DNA from: Thinopyrum elongatum
Lineage: Eukaryota; Streptophyta; Magnoliopsida; Poales; Poaceae
Direction of reading: 5' to 3'
NCBI GenBank assembly: GCA_011799875.1
Contig: CM022303.1
Location: 194,649,630-194,713,629, forward strand
Length of the DNA stretch: 64,000 nucleotides
Position 1 is the stretch's first letter. Every line of letters starts with the position of its first letter. Position numbers and translations under genes: made by a program. This document shows positions 22,768 through 33,786 of the stretch, in pieces. The notes below the pieces were generated by a model. That model saw only the letters and a list, made by a program, of their open reading frames with translations, was not told the DNA's origin and ran no database searches.

Positions 22768-23749
22768 TGATGAGGACATGACTACCTTGGATACGACCAA
22801 AAATATTGCATACATGTATATTTGTGAGGTGATTTCTAATGCAAACTATGCAATAATTTATTTGTGTCATCCACGACAAAAATACTTCACAAACTTTTGT
22901 GCCATGTCTAATTGCAGGTGTATGGAACATTTGTACAATTCACATATGAAGATAAGGGAAAAAGAGAAGTTTAGGTGCTGTTCAAAAAGTCCTCTCACGT
23001 CACTTTTGGGCCAAGAGAAGATAGAGTCCAAGTCTCTCAAGTTCTGGATTCAGATTCGGACTTCACAGACATATCTGACTCAAAACGCCAAGAACTTTTT
23101 CATAAGAACTCCGAATTGGGTGATTCTTTTTTTGTTGGAAAGTAGATTTCATGCTCTTTCCAACCCAATTGGATTCACCTTAAAATTCATCCGGAGCGTT
23201 GAGTTATCAACGAAACAATATGACACTGCAGCAGAATCCGAGTCAAACTACAAGTCCAAAGGTGTTGCATCACCTCCACTTGGGCCCATGAGCCTTGTAC
23301 GATCTAGGGTTAGTTTTAGGCTGCCTTGGGATGTCCTCCCACCTCCTTGGCCGCCACCCCTTACTCCTATATAAGTAGATCCATGTAGTAGCTTTTTCCT
23401 TGGGATTTGTTTAGTTAAAAATTAGCCATTGCAACTTTGTGTACTTCGTTTGTGTCCAACGACCAGACCAAGACCGCTTACGGATCCCCACCTTTATCAA
23501 TACTTCATCTATATTCGCAATATTCAGATTGCATTATCATATTCTTGCTTGTTCTTCGATTACGTGCAGGAATAGACCTTCGTGGTCAGGCTGATCGTGC
23601 TTTCAGCATCGTCAGTAACCTCGGGAGATTGGTTTAGCGATTGGTAAGGCACAACGTCGTGCACGTTTGTAGTCGGATCGTCAAAGTCGACTCCACCAAA
23701 TCGATAGCTATCATCTCATCGAAAGATCGGGACACCCCCGCCTCTATCA
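22768..23749 (+). mobile_element. Element I: 982-bp solo LTR nested in H
   Basis: Starts TGATGAGGACATGACTACC and ends CGCCTCTATCA, with perfect TSDs CTAGT at 22763-22767 and 23750-23754. It is a different family from H. A TATA box (TATATAAG) lies at 23368-23375 in a C-rich context about 600 nt from its start. No internal region is attached, so it is a solo LTR. Confidence 0.85.
23368..23375 (+). promoter_or_regulatory. TATA box in solo LTR I
   Basis: TATATAAG preceded by a C-rich stretch (CACCCCTTACTCC). It is a typical LTR promoter position. Confidence 0.45.
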
Positions 23750-25264
23750 CTAGTGCCAAGTGCCAGTTGCTGTTTTTTCCTTGATTTTGTCTTTTACAGA
23801 AAATCAATACCAAACGGAGTCCAAACGGAACGAAAAGTTTTGATGATTTTTCTTGGACTGCAAGACACCCTGGAAGCTTCAGGAGGAGGCCAGAAGAGCA
23901 ACGAGTGCACGACAAGCTCACTGGGCGCGCCCTAGGGGGGCGCCCTGCAAGATTGTGGGCCCCTGGTGGCTCCTCTAACCCTAATTCTTTTCCTATAAAT
24001 ACCCAAATATTCCTCGTAGACTAGAGGGCACACCAAAAATACTTTTCCGCCGCCGCAAGTTTCTGTCCTCGTCAGATCCCATCTGGAGACCTTTTCTGGT
24101 ACTCCACCGGAGGCGGATTCGATCACGGAGGGCCTCTACATCAATCTTGTTGCCCTTCCGATGATGTGTGAGTAGTTTACCACAGACCTACGAGTCCATA
24201 GCTAGTAGCTAGATGGCTTCTTCTCTCTCTTTGATCTTCAATATAATGTTCTCCTCGATGTTCTTGGAGATCTATTCGATGTGATCTTCTTTTGTGGTGT
24301 GTTTGTTGAGATCCGATGAATTATGGATTTATGACCAGATTATCTATGAATATTATTTGAGTCTTTTCTGAACTATTTTATGCATGATTAAGATATCTTT
24401 GTATTTCTCTCCGATCTATATATTTGATTTGGCCAACTAGATTGATTTTTCTTGCAATGGGAGAGGTGCTTTGTAGTGGGTTCAATCTTGCGGTGCTCAA
24501 TCCTGTGACAGAAAAGGGACATGACACGTATTTGTATTGTTGCCACTAAGGATAAAAAGGCGGGGTTTATTTCATATTGATTGGATCTATCCCTCTACAT
24601 CATGTCATCTTGCTTAAGGCGTTACTCTGTTCTTGTTAACTTAATACACTAGATGCATGCTGGATAGCGGTCGATGTGTGGAGTAATAGTAGTAGATGCA
24701 AGCAGGAGTCGGTCTACTTGTCACGGACGTGATGCCTATATTCATGATCATTGCCTTAGATGTCGTCATAACTATGCACTTTTCTATGAATTGCTCAACA
24801 ATAATTTGTTTACCCACCGTATGTGTTCTTTCAAGAGAGAAGCCTCTAGTGAAAACTATGGCCCCCGGGTCTATCTTTTATCATATTATTTTCAGATCTA
24901 TAAAACCAAAAACCCAAAAATACCTTGCTGCAATTTATTTACCTTTACATTATTTTGCACTTTTACTTATCTTTTATACCTATCTCTATTAGATCTCATC
25001 TTTGCAAGTAACCGTGAAGGGATTGACAACCCCTTTATCACGTTGGGTGCAAGTATTTGTTTGTTTGTGTAGGTGCAACCATTGGTGAGTTGTGTGTTCC
25101 TCCTACTGGATTGATACCTTGGTTCTTAACTGAGAGAAATACTTATCTCTACTTTGCTTCATCATCCTTTCCTCTTTAAGGGAAAAACCAACGCAAGCTC
25201 AAGAAGTAGAAATCACCAACAATCACTATCGCATAGAGAAACGACATGAGGTTTTTATTATTAC

Positions 25265-25680
25265 CTTGTTAGCATTTCATCGAGCACTTGGCAACCGCGA
25301 TTCTTGTTGCCGGCTGCGGCCTCCGCTCTAGCCGGAGCAGTCGCCGTAGGGGCTGCCGGAGGTGCAGCACGAGGCGTTGGCGTAGGACAAGGCGCCTCCT
25401 TGGCCTTCTTCATCTTCTTCTTCAGGGCCGATGCCGTCGCCGTCGGCTTTCAAGCCCCTTTACCTTCAGTAGGTGCGGCGGGAGGGCGGCGTGCCATTGC
25501 CGGAGAGACCGTGGCCACCCCGGAGACCATTGGAGCGGTTGGAGGAGGAGCTTGGACGCACTGGGTCTTCTTCATAACCAAACTCTTCTTTGGTAGCGGC
25601 GACGACGCGTGGGTGGTTGCTGGCAGCGAAAAGCCGGCGCCGATGGCCGGCGGGGTGAGGGAAGGGGCCGGGCTATCCAT
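25265..25680 (-). pseudogene. Harbinger ORF1-like gene, exon 1 with internal stop
   Basis: The frame from the ATG at 25680 reads MDSPAPSLTPPAIGAGFSLP, then an Ala/Pro/Lys-rich low-complexity stretch, a lysine-rich cluster (LKKKMKKAK, possibly a nuclear localisation signal) and VLDEMLT just before a GT donor (GTAATA, reading leftwards from 25264). An in-frame TGA at 25450-25452 interrupts it after residue 76. Phase at the donor fits the acceptor at 22598. With exon 2 it forms one two-exon gene on the minus strand. The long plus-strand ORF over the same bases (25304-25801) is taken as a shadow. Confidence 0.55.
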
Positions 25681-25955
25681 TCTGGCCCGGCGGTCATCGA
25701 CGGCGGTGGCGGGGCGTGACAGCTGTGTCGGCGGGAGACAGTGTGACGGGGGACGAGAGGGTGAGGCTCCAGTTTTACTCGGTCGCGGTGGAATGGAGTA
25801 AATTTAGGGGAATTTTAGGGGAAATAGGGAGGTGGAGTAAAAATTTTACTCTACTAAGTTTTTTAAGGGATCGGCTAGGTGCGCCGTAAGGGAGTAACCC
25901 ATAAATTTTAGTCCCTTCTGGTCTTTTAAGGGAACTGTTAGAGTTGCCCTAATAT
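25681..25955 (-). other. 5' flank and probable terminal inverted repeat of the Harbinger-like element
   Basis: Upstream of the ATG the minus strand starts near 25955 with GGGCAACTCTAACAGTTCCC, followed by T-rich and CCC-rich short blocks. A GGGCA-type terminus next to a TAA (a typical 3-bp TSD of this superfamily) suggests the end of the transposon that carried the gene. The other terminus is not in view, so this is an inference. Confidence 0.35.
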
Positions 25956-26915
25956 AGATAAAACACATATATCACATATCTTCTATACAACTAAGCTCCC
26001 AGTGATTTATAGCACTAAGCTCTCAATGATTGAAGTCTTCTCATTGAATTGAGCAATTCGATTTTGACTGAGTGTCCGATTTTGACTTGGTCTTAGCCCT
26101 AGGCTTCTCTGGATGGATGGATCTCCTTGATGAATGTCATGATAGTGTGGGCCTTGTACATATATTAAATCTAAAAATATTTGTTTTTCTCTTCTCTTTT
26201 CTAATTTTGTTTACTGCATCTGTAGCATTTACGACATCTAGGCAATGCAACTATGTGAGCCGTAATTTATTTCTTTCGACCGCACCGGCACCAGTGACCT
26301 TTCCAAGAAGGATCATGTTCTCATGCTATTTTCTCTTCTCCATAACATGCTCCCATTCATCGCTGCTGAGCCGCGTGAAAAACGATAAAACTGGCCCTTT
26401 GGGCAAAGTTTATCACAAAATGAACCCATTTTCAAAATATTTCACAAAATGGCCCTTCCTGTATGACGCACGCACCCGTGGCGCCTTGATAGATATCATA
26501 CCGCCTTGGTACAAGGCGCCATACTGGTCAATGGTCACTTGCCACGTTGGCAGGGCCTGGTTGTATGGCGCTCTAGTCCAGGGCGCCATGCTCGTCAGCA
26601 TAACGCCCCAGCCCAGGGCGCCATGCCCCTTGAATCAACAAAATCGGCTGGCCCCTCTTCCCACCCCAAACCCTCTCTTTCCCTCCTTTTCTCCACCCTG
26701 ACCGCCCCACTCATGCCCCTCCCTAATGCCCACAAAATTTCTTGGATCAGAGCTCCAAATCGGTGATTTATCCTCCCCTTCGACCCCTAAAGGTATTCTC
26801 CCTCATTCCTCCTATTTTTGTTGGTTGAAATCTCCGCATTGTGGCCAATTGGGGAAACCGTAGGTCATCCAATTTTGCAATTTTCATTGATGCATTTTGG
26901 TGTGTATGATTGTAG
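25956..26915. other. Intergenic DNA and GGCGCC-rich upstream region of the MULE remnant
   Basis: No supported gene. At 26480-26630 several GGCGCC motifs occur close together (GTGGCGCC, AAGGCGCC, AGGGCGCC twice), in the stretch that often precedes MULE or plant-mobile-domain genes in grasses. It may belong to the terminal or 5' noncoding part of the mobile element. An intron acceptor-like TTGTAG directly precedes the ATG at 26916. Confidence 0.4.
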
Positions 26916-28245
26916 ATGGCAAGGATCGTGAATGTGCATCATGTGGACTTTGTCTCCTTTGAGAAGGGGGACTCGGAGTATGGTGACCCGAAGAAGCCGG
27001 TAGTGATGGTGTTTCCCACAGGTCCTAGCCTTGAGGAGGTTGTGGTTGAGGTTTGAAGAAGGTTGAATTGGATGGAAGAAAGCGGTGGAGTAGACTTAAT
27101 TGGAAGGAATAATGTTGGGTATGGGCAACATATTCGTTGGAAGATAACGCCTCTTGACTCCGAGTTTCATTGGGAAGCATATAAGGAGAGTGTGTTGGCC
27201 TCACAAGATAAATCATTAGAGTTATTTGCCACAAAGGTTGTTCGTGCTCGGTTGCACATTGATTTGAATCGGTGTGCATCTTCATGTGATGTTAGAAGCC
27301 CGGTTCGAGATTCCACACATGTCAATTCGGATGTGCATGACACAACAATGAGCCAACCTCCAATGACCAACTTGATAATCAAGACTTGCACATGGATGGT
27401 GATGAGTTTGAGGGTGATGACTCGGAGGCTTATCTTCGTGACCATTATGTTGGCGATGTGGAGGCAAATTGCATGGAAGAGGACATGGACCATGACATTC
27501 CATACAATAGGTCCTATGTGGGGGACTCGGAGGACGAAGGCCCGGATGAAGAAATAGATGAGGATGGTTTGGCGGCAAAAGAAGCCAATGCTTTCAAGAA
27601 GGTATTACGACGGGGTCACAAGACATCATTGTTCCGTGATCTAAGCCTAGCCGATAAAGCGATTGTTGATGATGGCACAAGTAAAATTCTCGCACCAAGG
27701 TTAACTTCAAAGTGAGATACCGGGGCAAGTGTGTATGGTGTTAGTGAAGGAACAATCTTTGAATGCTTGGTAGAACTTCAAATATGGGTCAAGGACTACG
27801 CGGTTAAGTTTCATCGACCATTCTTTGTGGACAAGTCAAACTCCAAATTGCGTTATGTGGTCAAATGTGAGGAACACAAGAATCATTGCCCTTGGGTTAT
27901 CCGTGCAAGATGTGTCAAAGGCGGGCCGCAATGGAAGATTACAAGTTCTGTGTTTCACCACCGATGTAGTGGCAAGGATATTGAGGAAGCTAATGTAAAG
28001 GATGATCACTGTCAATTGACCTCCAAATTCGTTGCATATCGATTTGCACCCTCCATAAAGATACTCCCTACATATCCCATTAGGGCGTTGATGGAGATGG
28101 TGAAGGACGTTTTTGGGTACACGGTGAAGTATGGGAAGGCATGGAAGGTCAAGCAAGCCGCCTTTGAGATATTGTATGGTGGTTGGGAAGAATCATACAA
28201 CCGCCTCGCGAAGGTGCTGAAAGCGATGGCGGCAGAAAATCCAGA
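26916..28245 (+). pseudogene. Decayed MuDR-type (MULE) transposase, N-terminal half
   Basis: From ATG 26916 the frame reads MARIVNVHHVDFVSFEKGDS and PSLEEVVVEV, then meets TGA at 27054-27056. It continues with RRLNWMEESGGVDLIGR and WEAYKESVLASQDKSLELFA. It needs a one-base frame change near 27375, then runs through an acidic linker, AFKKVLRRGHKTSLFRDLSL, and a second TGA at 27713-27715. The MuDR N-terminal DNA-binding domain follows (VKDYAVKFHRPFFVDKSNSK, LRYVVKCEEHKNHCPWVIRA, a Cys/His pattern ending in HHRC). The end KVKQAAFEILYGGWEESYNR matches the segment just before the DDE catalytic domain, which is absent. It is truncated at the junction with the convergent PMD gene and cannot catalyse transposition. 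Confidence 0.8.
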
Positions 28246-28259
28246 CCCATGGCTCATAA

Positions 28260-29136
28260 CCAAGACCCGCAGGCGTTGGCTGCCCAACTGGTAAGTGTTC
28301 CGAAATCCAGATCAACAAGAGAATCATGGGACCACCGATATTTGGCTTCCTTTGCCTTGGCGGTGTTCTTCAGATCCACGCCACTACGACAAGCCTCGTC
28401 CAACTACACTCAAATAGTATATATGTCAGTACAAACCAGATAAAATATCTACATTGTTAAGATACTATGCAAAACTAGTTACCTGCCGATACAAATAAGC
28501 TAGTGCCACAGTACCCCAACTCAGTCCATGTTCCCACCCAGCAAACAACTTTAACCACATAAAGGAAGCGTTCACGCCCGTGCCATCGGAGAAAAGTGTT
28601 CGACTGACTACATACCACAAGTATGCCCTGCAATACTGTTGCACCGTTTCATCATCAGCATCATCCGGGCACTTCCTAAAGTTCTGAGCAATCCAATGAT
28701 AACTTGCACCGGCGGACTTCCTTGGCACCCCCGGCTCCCTCCCGATGAGTCCCACCATAGTCTCACGCCATCTCTCTGAATCTGTGCTAAAACAAATAGG
28801 CTCTCCTTTGATAGGAAGTCCAGTGATCATTGTAACATCCTGCAAAGTCACCGTCATCTCTCCAGCAAAGAAGTGGAAAGTATGTGTCTCAGGGCGCCAT
28901 CGGTCAACGAGTGCCGTGATCGCACAGGGATTCATCTTCGGCATCGAACGAGACACGAGTGAGATAAATGGGAGAAGCCCAGTCTTCTGGATATACTCCG
29001 TGTATCGCTCGTCATATTCCATCTTGTCATGAACCGCACCAGACCTCAAGTGAAGCTGATCAAAAACCCTTCTTTCATCTGCCATGTACCGTGCACGATG
29101 AAATAGATCGTATGATGGATGGATAAGAGAAGCCAT
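28260..29136 (-). pseudogene. Plant mobile domain (PMD) protein gene, two exons, frame broken in the second
   Basis: The main exon, 29136-28465, starts MASLIHPSYDLFHRARYMAD. It contains FISLVSRSMPKMNPCAITAL, VDRWRPETHTFHFFAGEMTV, TLQDVTMITGLPIKGEPICF and SWGTVALAYLYRQ, the signature of the aminotransferase-like plant mobile domain (PF10536). This is found in transposon-borne genes and in host MAIN/MAIL proteins. A GT donor follows YRQ; the next exon begins near 28409 with LDEACRSGVDLKNTAKAKEA and then shifts by one base to NIGGPMILLLIWISEHLPVG. The C-terminus is missing where the gene overlaps the end of the MULE transposase. The gene may be part of the same MULE. Function in cells of the transposon-borne type is unclear. 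Confidence 0.75.
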
Positions 29137-29139
29137 CCT

Positions 29140-30533
29140 ACAAAATTACAATGTACATTGTAAGCCTCCTTGTCATTTGTAAATATCCAGAGTAGTGGAA
29201 ATACAAACATACATACATGTGCAAATATCCATATCCATACAACAAATGGATACATACAACTGCAAATCTATACCTAAGTCAAATCATCCATACAAGTGAA
29301 CATGCATGCACACATTTGCAAACAACCTTACTATTCTCTATGTCAAAATTGCTACCAAATACATAAAAACTAAAAAAAAACTACTATAAGTACCAAATAC
29401 TAATCATACCATACAAACCCCTACCCATACATTTCTAAGACAAGTCTGCATATCAACAAATTTTGGAAAAGGGGATGAACTTGGGTTTCTACACATGGGA
29501 TGAATGCAAAAAAATTAACCAATAAAAAGAGGAGAAAGTTGGGGGATTACCTTGAGGATTAGGAGGGGAAGAAGATCCAATGATGGGTGCAGTGTGTCTC
29601 TTTACTAGTGGCAGTGTCTCACGGTTTTGTCTATTGTTATTGTTGTATGTTTGTTGGTTCGAGTCCTTACAATGATCGGTCAACTTAAAAATATATCATT
29701 AGTAAAACAAACAAAAATGAGCAAAAGGCAAATGACGCGGTAAAGCGCGCATACACTTCTAATTTATAGCTATACTTATTCTACAAAATAGTTGATCTTT
29801 ACCAGTTGTTATTTAGTATTTATAACAAACCAAATCTGATTTGAATTGACGATAATTTGCAAATGCTAAATAACTTTGATTTTAATTTCAGTTTTATCTT
29901 TGCCTCTCCTGAAAAGTTGTAAAATTACATTCTGAACCAAACAACTATGATCACATTTAAATTTAAATTTTGTAAATGGAAACTTATAGACATAACATAT
30001 CGCTAATCTATTTTACTTATCAAAATCCATAAAATTATATTCCAAATTTAAAGTTACTTTGAATTCATGATGGATTTGATTATATGTAATTCAATTTAAA
30101 ATATAATTAGGTGTGTAATAAGAGTTTAAAACATGAATACACTATATTCTCAATTTAACTACAATTTTTGGAACAACAATATCACATATTTTCTAGATAT
30201 TTCAATTCTAAGACGATTTAGTAGATTTGTTTCCCAATATTTTATAGTGTGGCACATATTTGGTGTCCAAGTCAGTTGCTGGCTTGAGGTTTTTGGATGT
30301 TAAATGCTAGTTAAAATATATTTTTAGATAAAGTAGTTAAATAAGTGTAATAATAAATAAATAATCAGGTAGTCCTTGACACTTGGAAAAAATAATAATA
30401 TAAAAGTCATTTTTATGGTTATACAAGGATGTGTAGTTTTATAAATTGGAGTACTCCATAAATCACAAATTTATATTTCTGAGAATAATCTTGAGCAAGT
30501 ACAGACCAATTTACCATTTATCTCAGTAACAGA
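29140..30533. other. AT-rich intergenic DNA without recognisable features
   Basis: About 1.4 kb, very AT-rich from 29700 on, with short ORFs only. I see no gene and no clear repeat structure. Confidence 0.6.
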
Positions 30534-30537
30534 TTAA

Positions 30538-31051
30538 GAGCATCTCTAGCAGATGCGCTATAATCCCGACTTACAAAATCGTTGTATGGGCCGCTTGCAA
30601 AAATATTTGCGGTACCAAATTGGCTTTGGCATAACAGGTACTGCAAAACTATAGTGGAAAAAAAAATAACAAGCCGCTGCCGAGCTCCTCCGCCTGCTCT
30701 AGTGATGCTCTGGCCCTCCGGTGGCCGCTGCCGAGCTCCTTCACCTACTCTGGTGACGCTCCGGCCGTTCGCCGACTCCAGCAACGCTCCGGCGGCCACT
30801 GCCAAACTCCTCTACCTGCTTTGGCGACACACTGGCTGTCCACTGCCGAGCTCGTCCGCCTGTTCCGGCGTTGTCCGGTTTACAGTTTCAATATACGGGG
30901 ACTTGCGGAACGGCTCAAAAACTACATATTTGAGGTATCTAGGGGATAATGTACACGGACCTGCAAAAAAATTAGGGGCCGGCCGTTTTACGGGATCTTT
31001 GTTGCAAATTTAGAGGTTTGACCGATTATAGCGCATCTGCTAGAGATGCTT
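30538..31051. mobile_element. Harbinger-like MITE with 28-bp TIRs
   Basis: The left end GAGCATCTCTAGCAGATGCG (continuing CTATAATC) is the inverted complement of the right end, with one mismatch, and TAA flanks both sides (30535-30537 and 31052-31054). Size is 514 bp. The middle (about 30670-30890) is GC-rich and built from diverged tandem units that begin CCGCTGCCGAGCTCCT; no functional ORF is implied. TIR and TSD fit the PIF/Harbinger superfamily. Confidence 0.85.
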
Positions 31052-31054
31052 TAA

Positions 31055-32297
31055 GTGATACCTATGTAAATCTACTATTGACTAATAATTGGTATGTATT
31101 TTCGTCTAGAAGTAATATGTGGCATCGGTTGACTATTTTAACTCAAAAAAAAGGTTGACTATTTTAAAATTAGTGGAGGAGATTGTTGAAGGAAGAGATA
31201 GAACAACTAATAAAGATGTTTCTCCACGAAATGTCAAAATTCTGAGGCCGACCCAATGCTTTTGCACATTCATTGTTGTCTGTTAGTGTTGGATCTCCGT
31301 GTAAAGACGGCTTAATTAGGAGACTAAGCATCCATTATATAAAGTAAAATGTCTTTTATGTTGCTCTAGATGATGTGGATCGATGTCCTTTCAAGAGAAA
31401 AGACGGAGCAGATTCCTGGGAGGCATAGATCAGTGAACTCTATATTTGCTTGTGTACATGCTCTAGTTAAACCGACTCTTCTTAGGAACTGGTTAAGAGA
31501 TCCTCAAACCCATAATTATGACCGACTTTCCGTGCAATAGTGGATAAGGCCGAAGGATGTCAAGCGTGGTTGACGGCTCAATTGGTCCCTATACTGGACT
31601 ACTGAAAGCCAGAAGCGCTGTTCCGGAGTTGACTAGCTAGTGCCACTGCATGCACAGTAGCGTCCACAGTGTGTGCATACGTGCGGGGCGGGCCACATCG
31701 AGCTAAGCAGGGCCAGGGAAATCTCAAATCTCCGCTCCACCGAGGCCAACAAGAACTACACCTGAATCACCATCACCAATCCCCGACAAGGAACGCGCGC
31801 TGTGGAGACGTCACAGCCATGCACCACCCGTAGCGTAGCAAAAGCCAGAGTGCGCGGTGTCCCGGAAGGAACCCCTCGCCGTCACCTGCGTCCCCACGCC
31901 GCCTTCGAGGTCAAGGACGCACGCGCGTGCGCACGGACCAGCGGGGAGGGACTGAACGATCGAGCGCACGCACATCGGCGATCGTTGTTAGTCGGACACG
32001 CACCAGGTTAGCAGCGTCAACGGAGCGGTGGCACTCGGACCTGGTGCTCTTGATCGAACTCCCTGGAGTGTGGAAACCGGTTCTCGGATCTGGTTTTGGG
32101 ACCTGACCTGAATCCTACGACGAGCTAGCAGCCCCCAGAATAGCAGAGATGGGCACCAACGTGGACGGGGGATATATCATGCCTGTCTATCAAAGACGGC
32201 CAAATTAGGCACCTTTGTATGGAAAGTTCAAAAGTTCTCCTGGGCCTTGGAAGTGTCTACATGCACTAGTTGCCGGCCTTGAAAGCGTCTACATGCA
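31055..32297. other. Intergenic DNA without recognisable features
   Basis: About 1.2 kb, GC-richer towards 31650-32100. Short ORFs such as 31802-32011 show no family resemblance. I see nothing that I can support. Confidence 0.5.
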
Positions 32298-32299
32298 TA

Positions 32300-32673
32300 G
32301 GGCTAGTTTGGTTGGCATCCACGTCAATGATTGCCTAGCCTGGATGGTGCCTGGAACGTGCCTGGTCGCTGTTTTGTTGATGTCCTAAGAGTGAAAAGGC
32401 CTGCCTGGCCTGGCTGCCATAGGAACGGGATTAGCCTGGTGAATTTCAGAAAAAACAAAACAAAGTCAGTAGCTTAGCCCAGGCAATGGGATTAGCCTGG
32501 CCCCATTTAAATATTATTTAATGATTAGATAACACAGCACTAGGCCAGGAATGAATCCAAACGCCGTGCTCCCAGGCTAGCCTACCCAGGCATGTAAACG
32601 CCAAGTGTACAGGCACATGCCAGGCAGCAGATTTTTCCAGGCATGAAGTTCAGGGTGTCAACCAAACTAACCC
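32300..32673. mobile_element. MITE with about 20-bp TIRs flanked by TA
   Basis: The left end GGGCTAGTTTGGTTGGCATC and the right end (complement GGGTTAGTTTGGTTGACACC) are inverted repeats with three mismatches. TA lies on both sides (32298-32299, 32674-32675). The inside is full of CCAGGC/GCCTGG words and has no ORF. The superfamily is uncertain. Confidence 0.7.
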
Positions 32674-32826
32674 TAGCTGCCATCGATTAGACGGCCACAA
32701 CTCTCCCTGTAGGAGCATCTACAGTCGGGCATACCAAAATTCACGCCACAAACGTCTGCCGACGCGTCCGAGTGCTTCCGCGGATAGTGACTGTGTAACA
32801 ATTATTTTTGTCGGCACAATCACATA

Positions 32827-32919
32827 CTCTCTCCGTCCCAAAATAAGTGTCTCAACTTTGTATTAAAGTTAGTACAAAGTTGTATTAAGCTTGAGACACT
32901 TATTTTGGGACAGAGGGAG
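32827..32919. mobile_element. Stowaway MITE (93 bp)
   Basis: Starts CTCTCTCCGTCCCAAAATAA and ends in the inverted complement TTATTTTGGGACAGAGGGAG, with TA on both sides (32825-32826 and 32920-32921). It is almost a complete foldback. These are the hallmarks of Triticeae Stowaway elements of the Tc1/mariner group. Confidence 0.93.
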
Positions 32920-33117
32920 TACCTCAAACTTCACTCATAAAATCCATACTAAATCATGCAACACACAAAAGCTCGTAGATAAACCTAGCCTACTTGTCGT
33001 CGGAGATGTGACGACATCCGTCTCTATGGGGGCAGCAGCTTCCCACGTCGCCTCTGGCTTCTCGTCGGACTCCATGTCCGCTAAGATTGCGTCCACCTCC
33101 GACCATTGATCGCCGAT

Positions 33118-33786
33118 CTAGCGGTGGTTTTCCTCCACCTTCGCCTTCGAGCGGATGGAGTCCAGGATGGCATGCTGCTCCGCAGCCTCCTTTGTAAACT
33201 CGACTAGCGCATCGGCCATGCCGAATTCGGCTTGGGCGACCGCAAGCACCGGGTCCATCTCACCCTCCTCCTCCATCACTGCGGCCACGTCCGGCGTCTG
33301 CTCCTCCTCCTCCTCCTCCTCCTCCATCACCGCGACCGTGTCCGGCGCCTGCCCCTCCTCCTACTCCTCCATCACTGCGGCCATGTCCGGCGCCTCCTCC
33401 TCCTCCTTCTCCTTCTCCATCCCCGCAGCCGAAGCCTACTCCTGCTCCTCCTCCTCCATTGCCACATCCAGCACCTCCTCCTCCACCTCCTCCTTCTCCA
33501 TTGCCGCAGCCGTGGCCGGCGCATACTCCTCCTCGTCCTCCTTCATCGCCGCGTCCAACACCTCCGCCTCCTCCATCGCCACATCCAGCACCTCGTTCTC
33601 CTTCCCCTTCTCCATCGCCGCAGCCGTGGCCGACGCCTGCTCCTCCTCGTACTCCTTCATCACCGCGTCTAGCACCTCCTCCTCCTCATGCTTCGAAGAG
33701 TCCGGAGGCAGGCTGGCTGCAAACTGGCTAGCTCGTAATGCCGAGGTCTCCTCTAGGAGGTGCAGCCGGCGCTCCGGAGTGAGCAT
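33118..33786 (-). pseudogene. Glutamate-rich repeat ORF with two internal stops
   Basis: A frame from ATG 33786 begins MLTPERRLHLLEETSALRAS and QFAASLPPDSS. It continues as imperfect repeats of the type ATAAAMEKE / EEVLDVAMEEEE / APDMAAVMEE. After TAG at 33436-33438 and a second TAG near 33370 the same frame goes on through DPVLAVAQAEFGMADALVEF and TKEAAEQHAILDSIRSKAK to the stop at 33118. Continuity of frame and style past the stops suggests a once longer protein of about 220 residues. The repeats rest on CTC/TCC trinucleotide-rich DNA (33300-33600). No known domain is recognised. Plus-strand Ser- or Pro-rich ORFs over the same DNA are shadows. Confidence 0.45.

Larger units (their letters stand above)
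22642..25211 (+). mobile_element. Element H: solo LTR in the intron of the Harbinger-like gene
   Basis: Plus-strand TGATACGTC-type LTR, about 1583 bp after removal of the nested solo LTR I. Perfect 5-bp TSDs ATCAC lie at 22637-22641 and 25212-25216. Its last bases read AGTAGAA where sisters have AGTAGCA, so the final CA is mutated. It lies between the donor at 25264 and the acceptor at 22598, so it only lengthened the intron. Confidence 0.85.

Noticed and set aside
22778..23374. 198-codon plus-strand ORF
   Set aside because: It lies wholly inside solo LTR I, bounded by perfect TSDs, with no recognisable domain.
25304..25801. 165-codon plus-strand ORF rich in Ala, Gly and Val
   Set aside because: It is the antisense of exon 1 of the Harbinger-like gene, which has a recognisable family pattern and splice site.
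26072..26701. 209-codon plus-strand ORF with a hydrophobic segment
   Set aside because: It runs through GGCGCC-rich noncoding sequence upstream of the MULE remnant and has no family resemblance.
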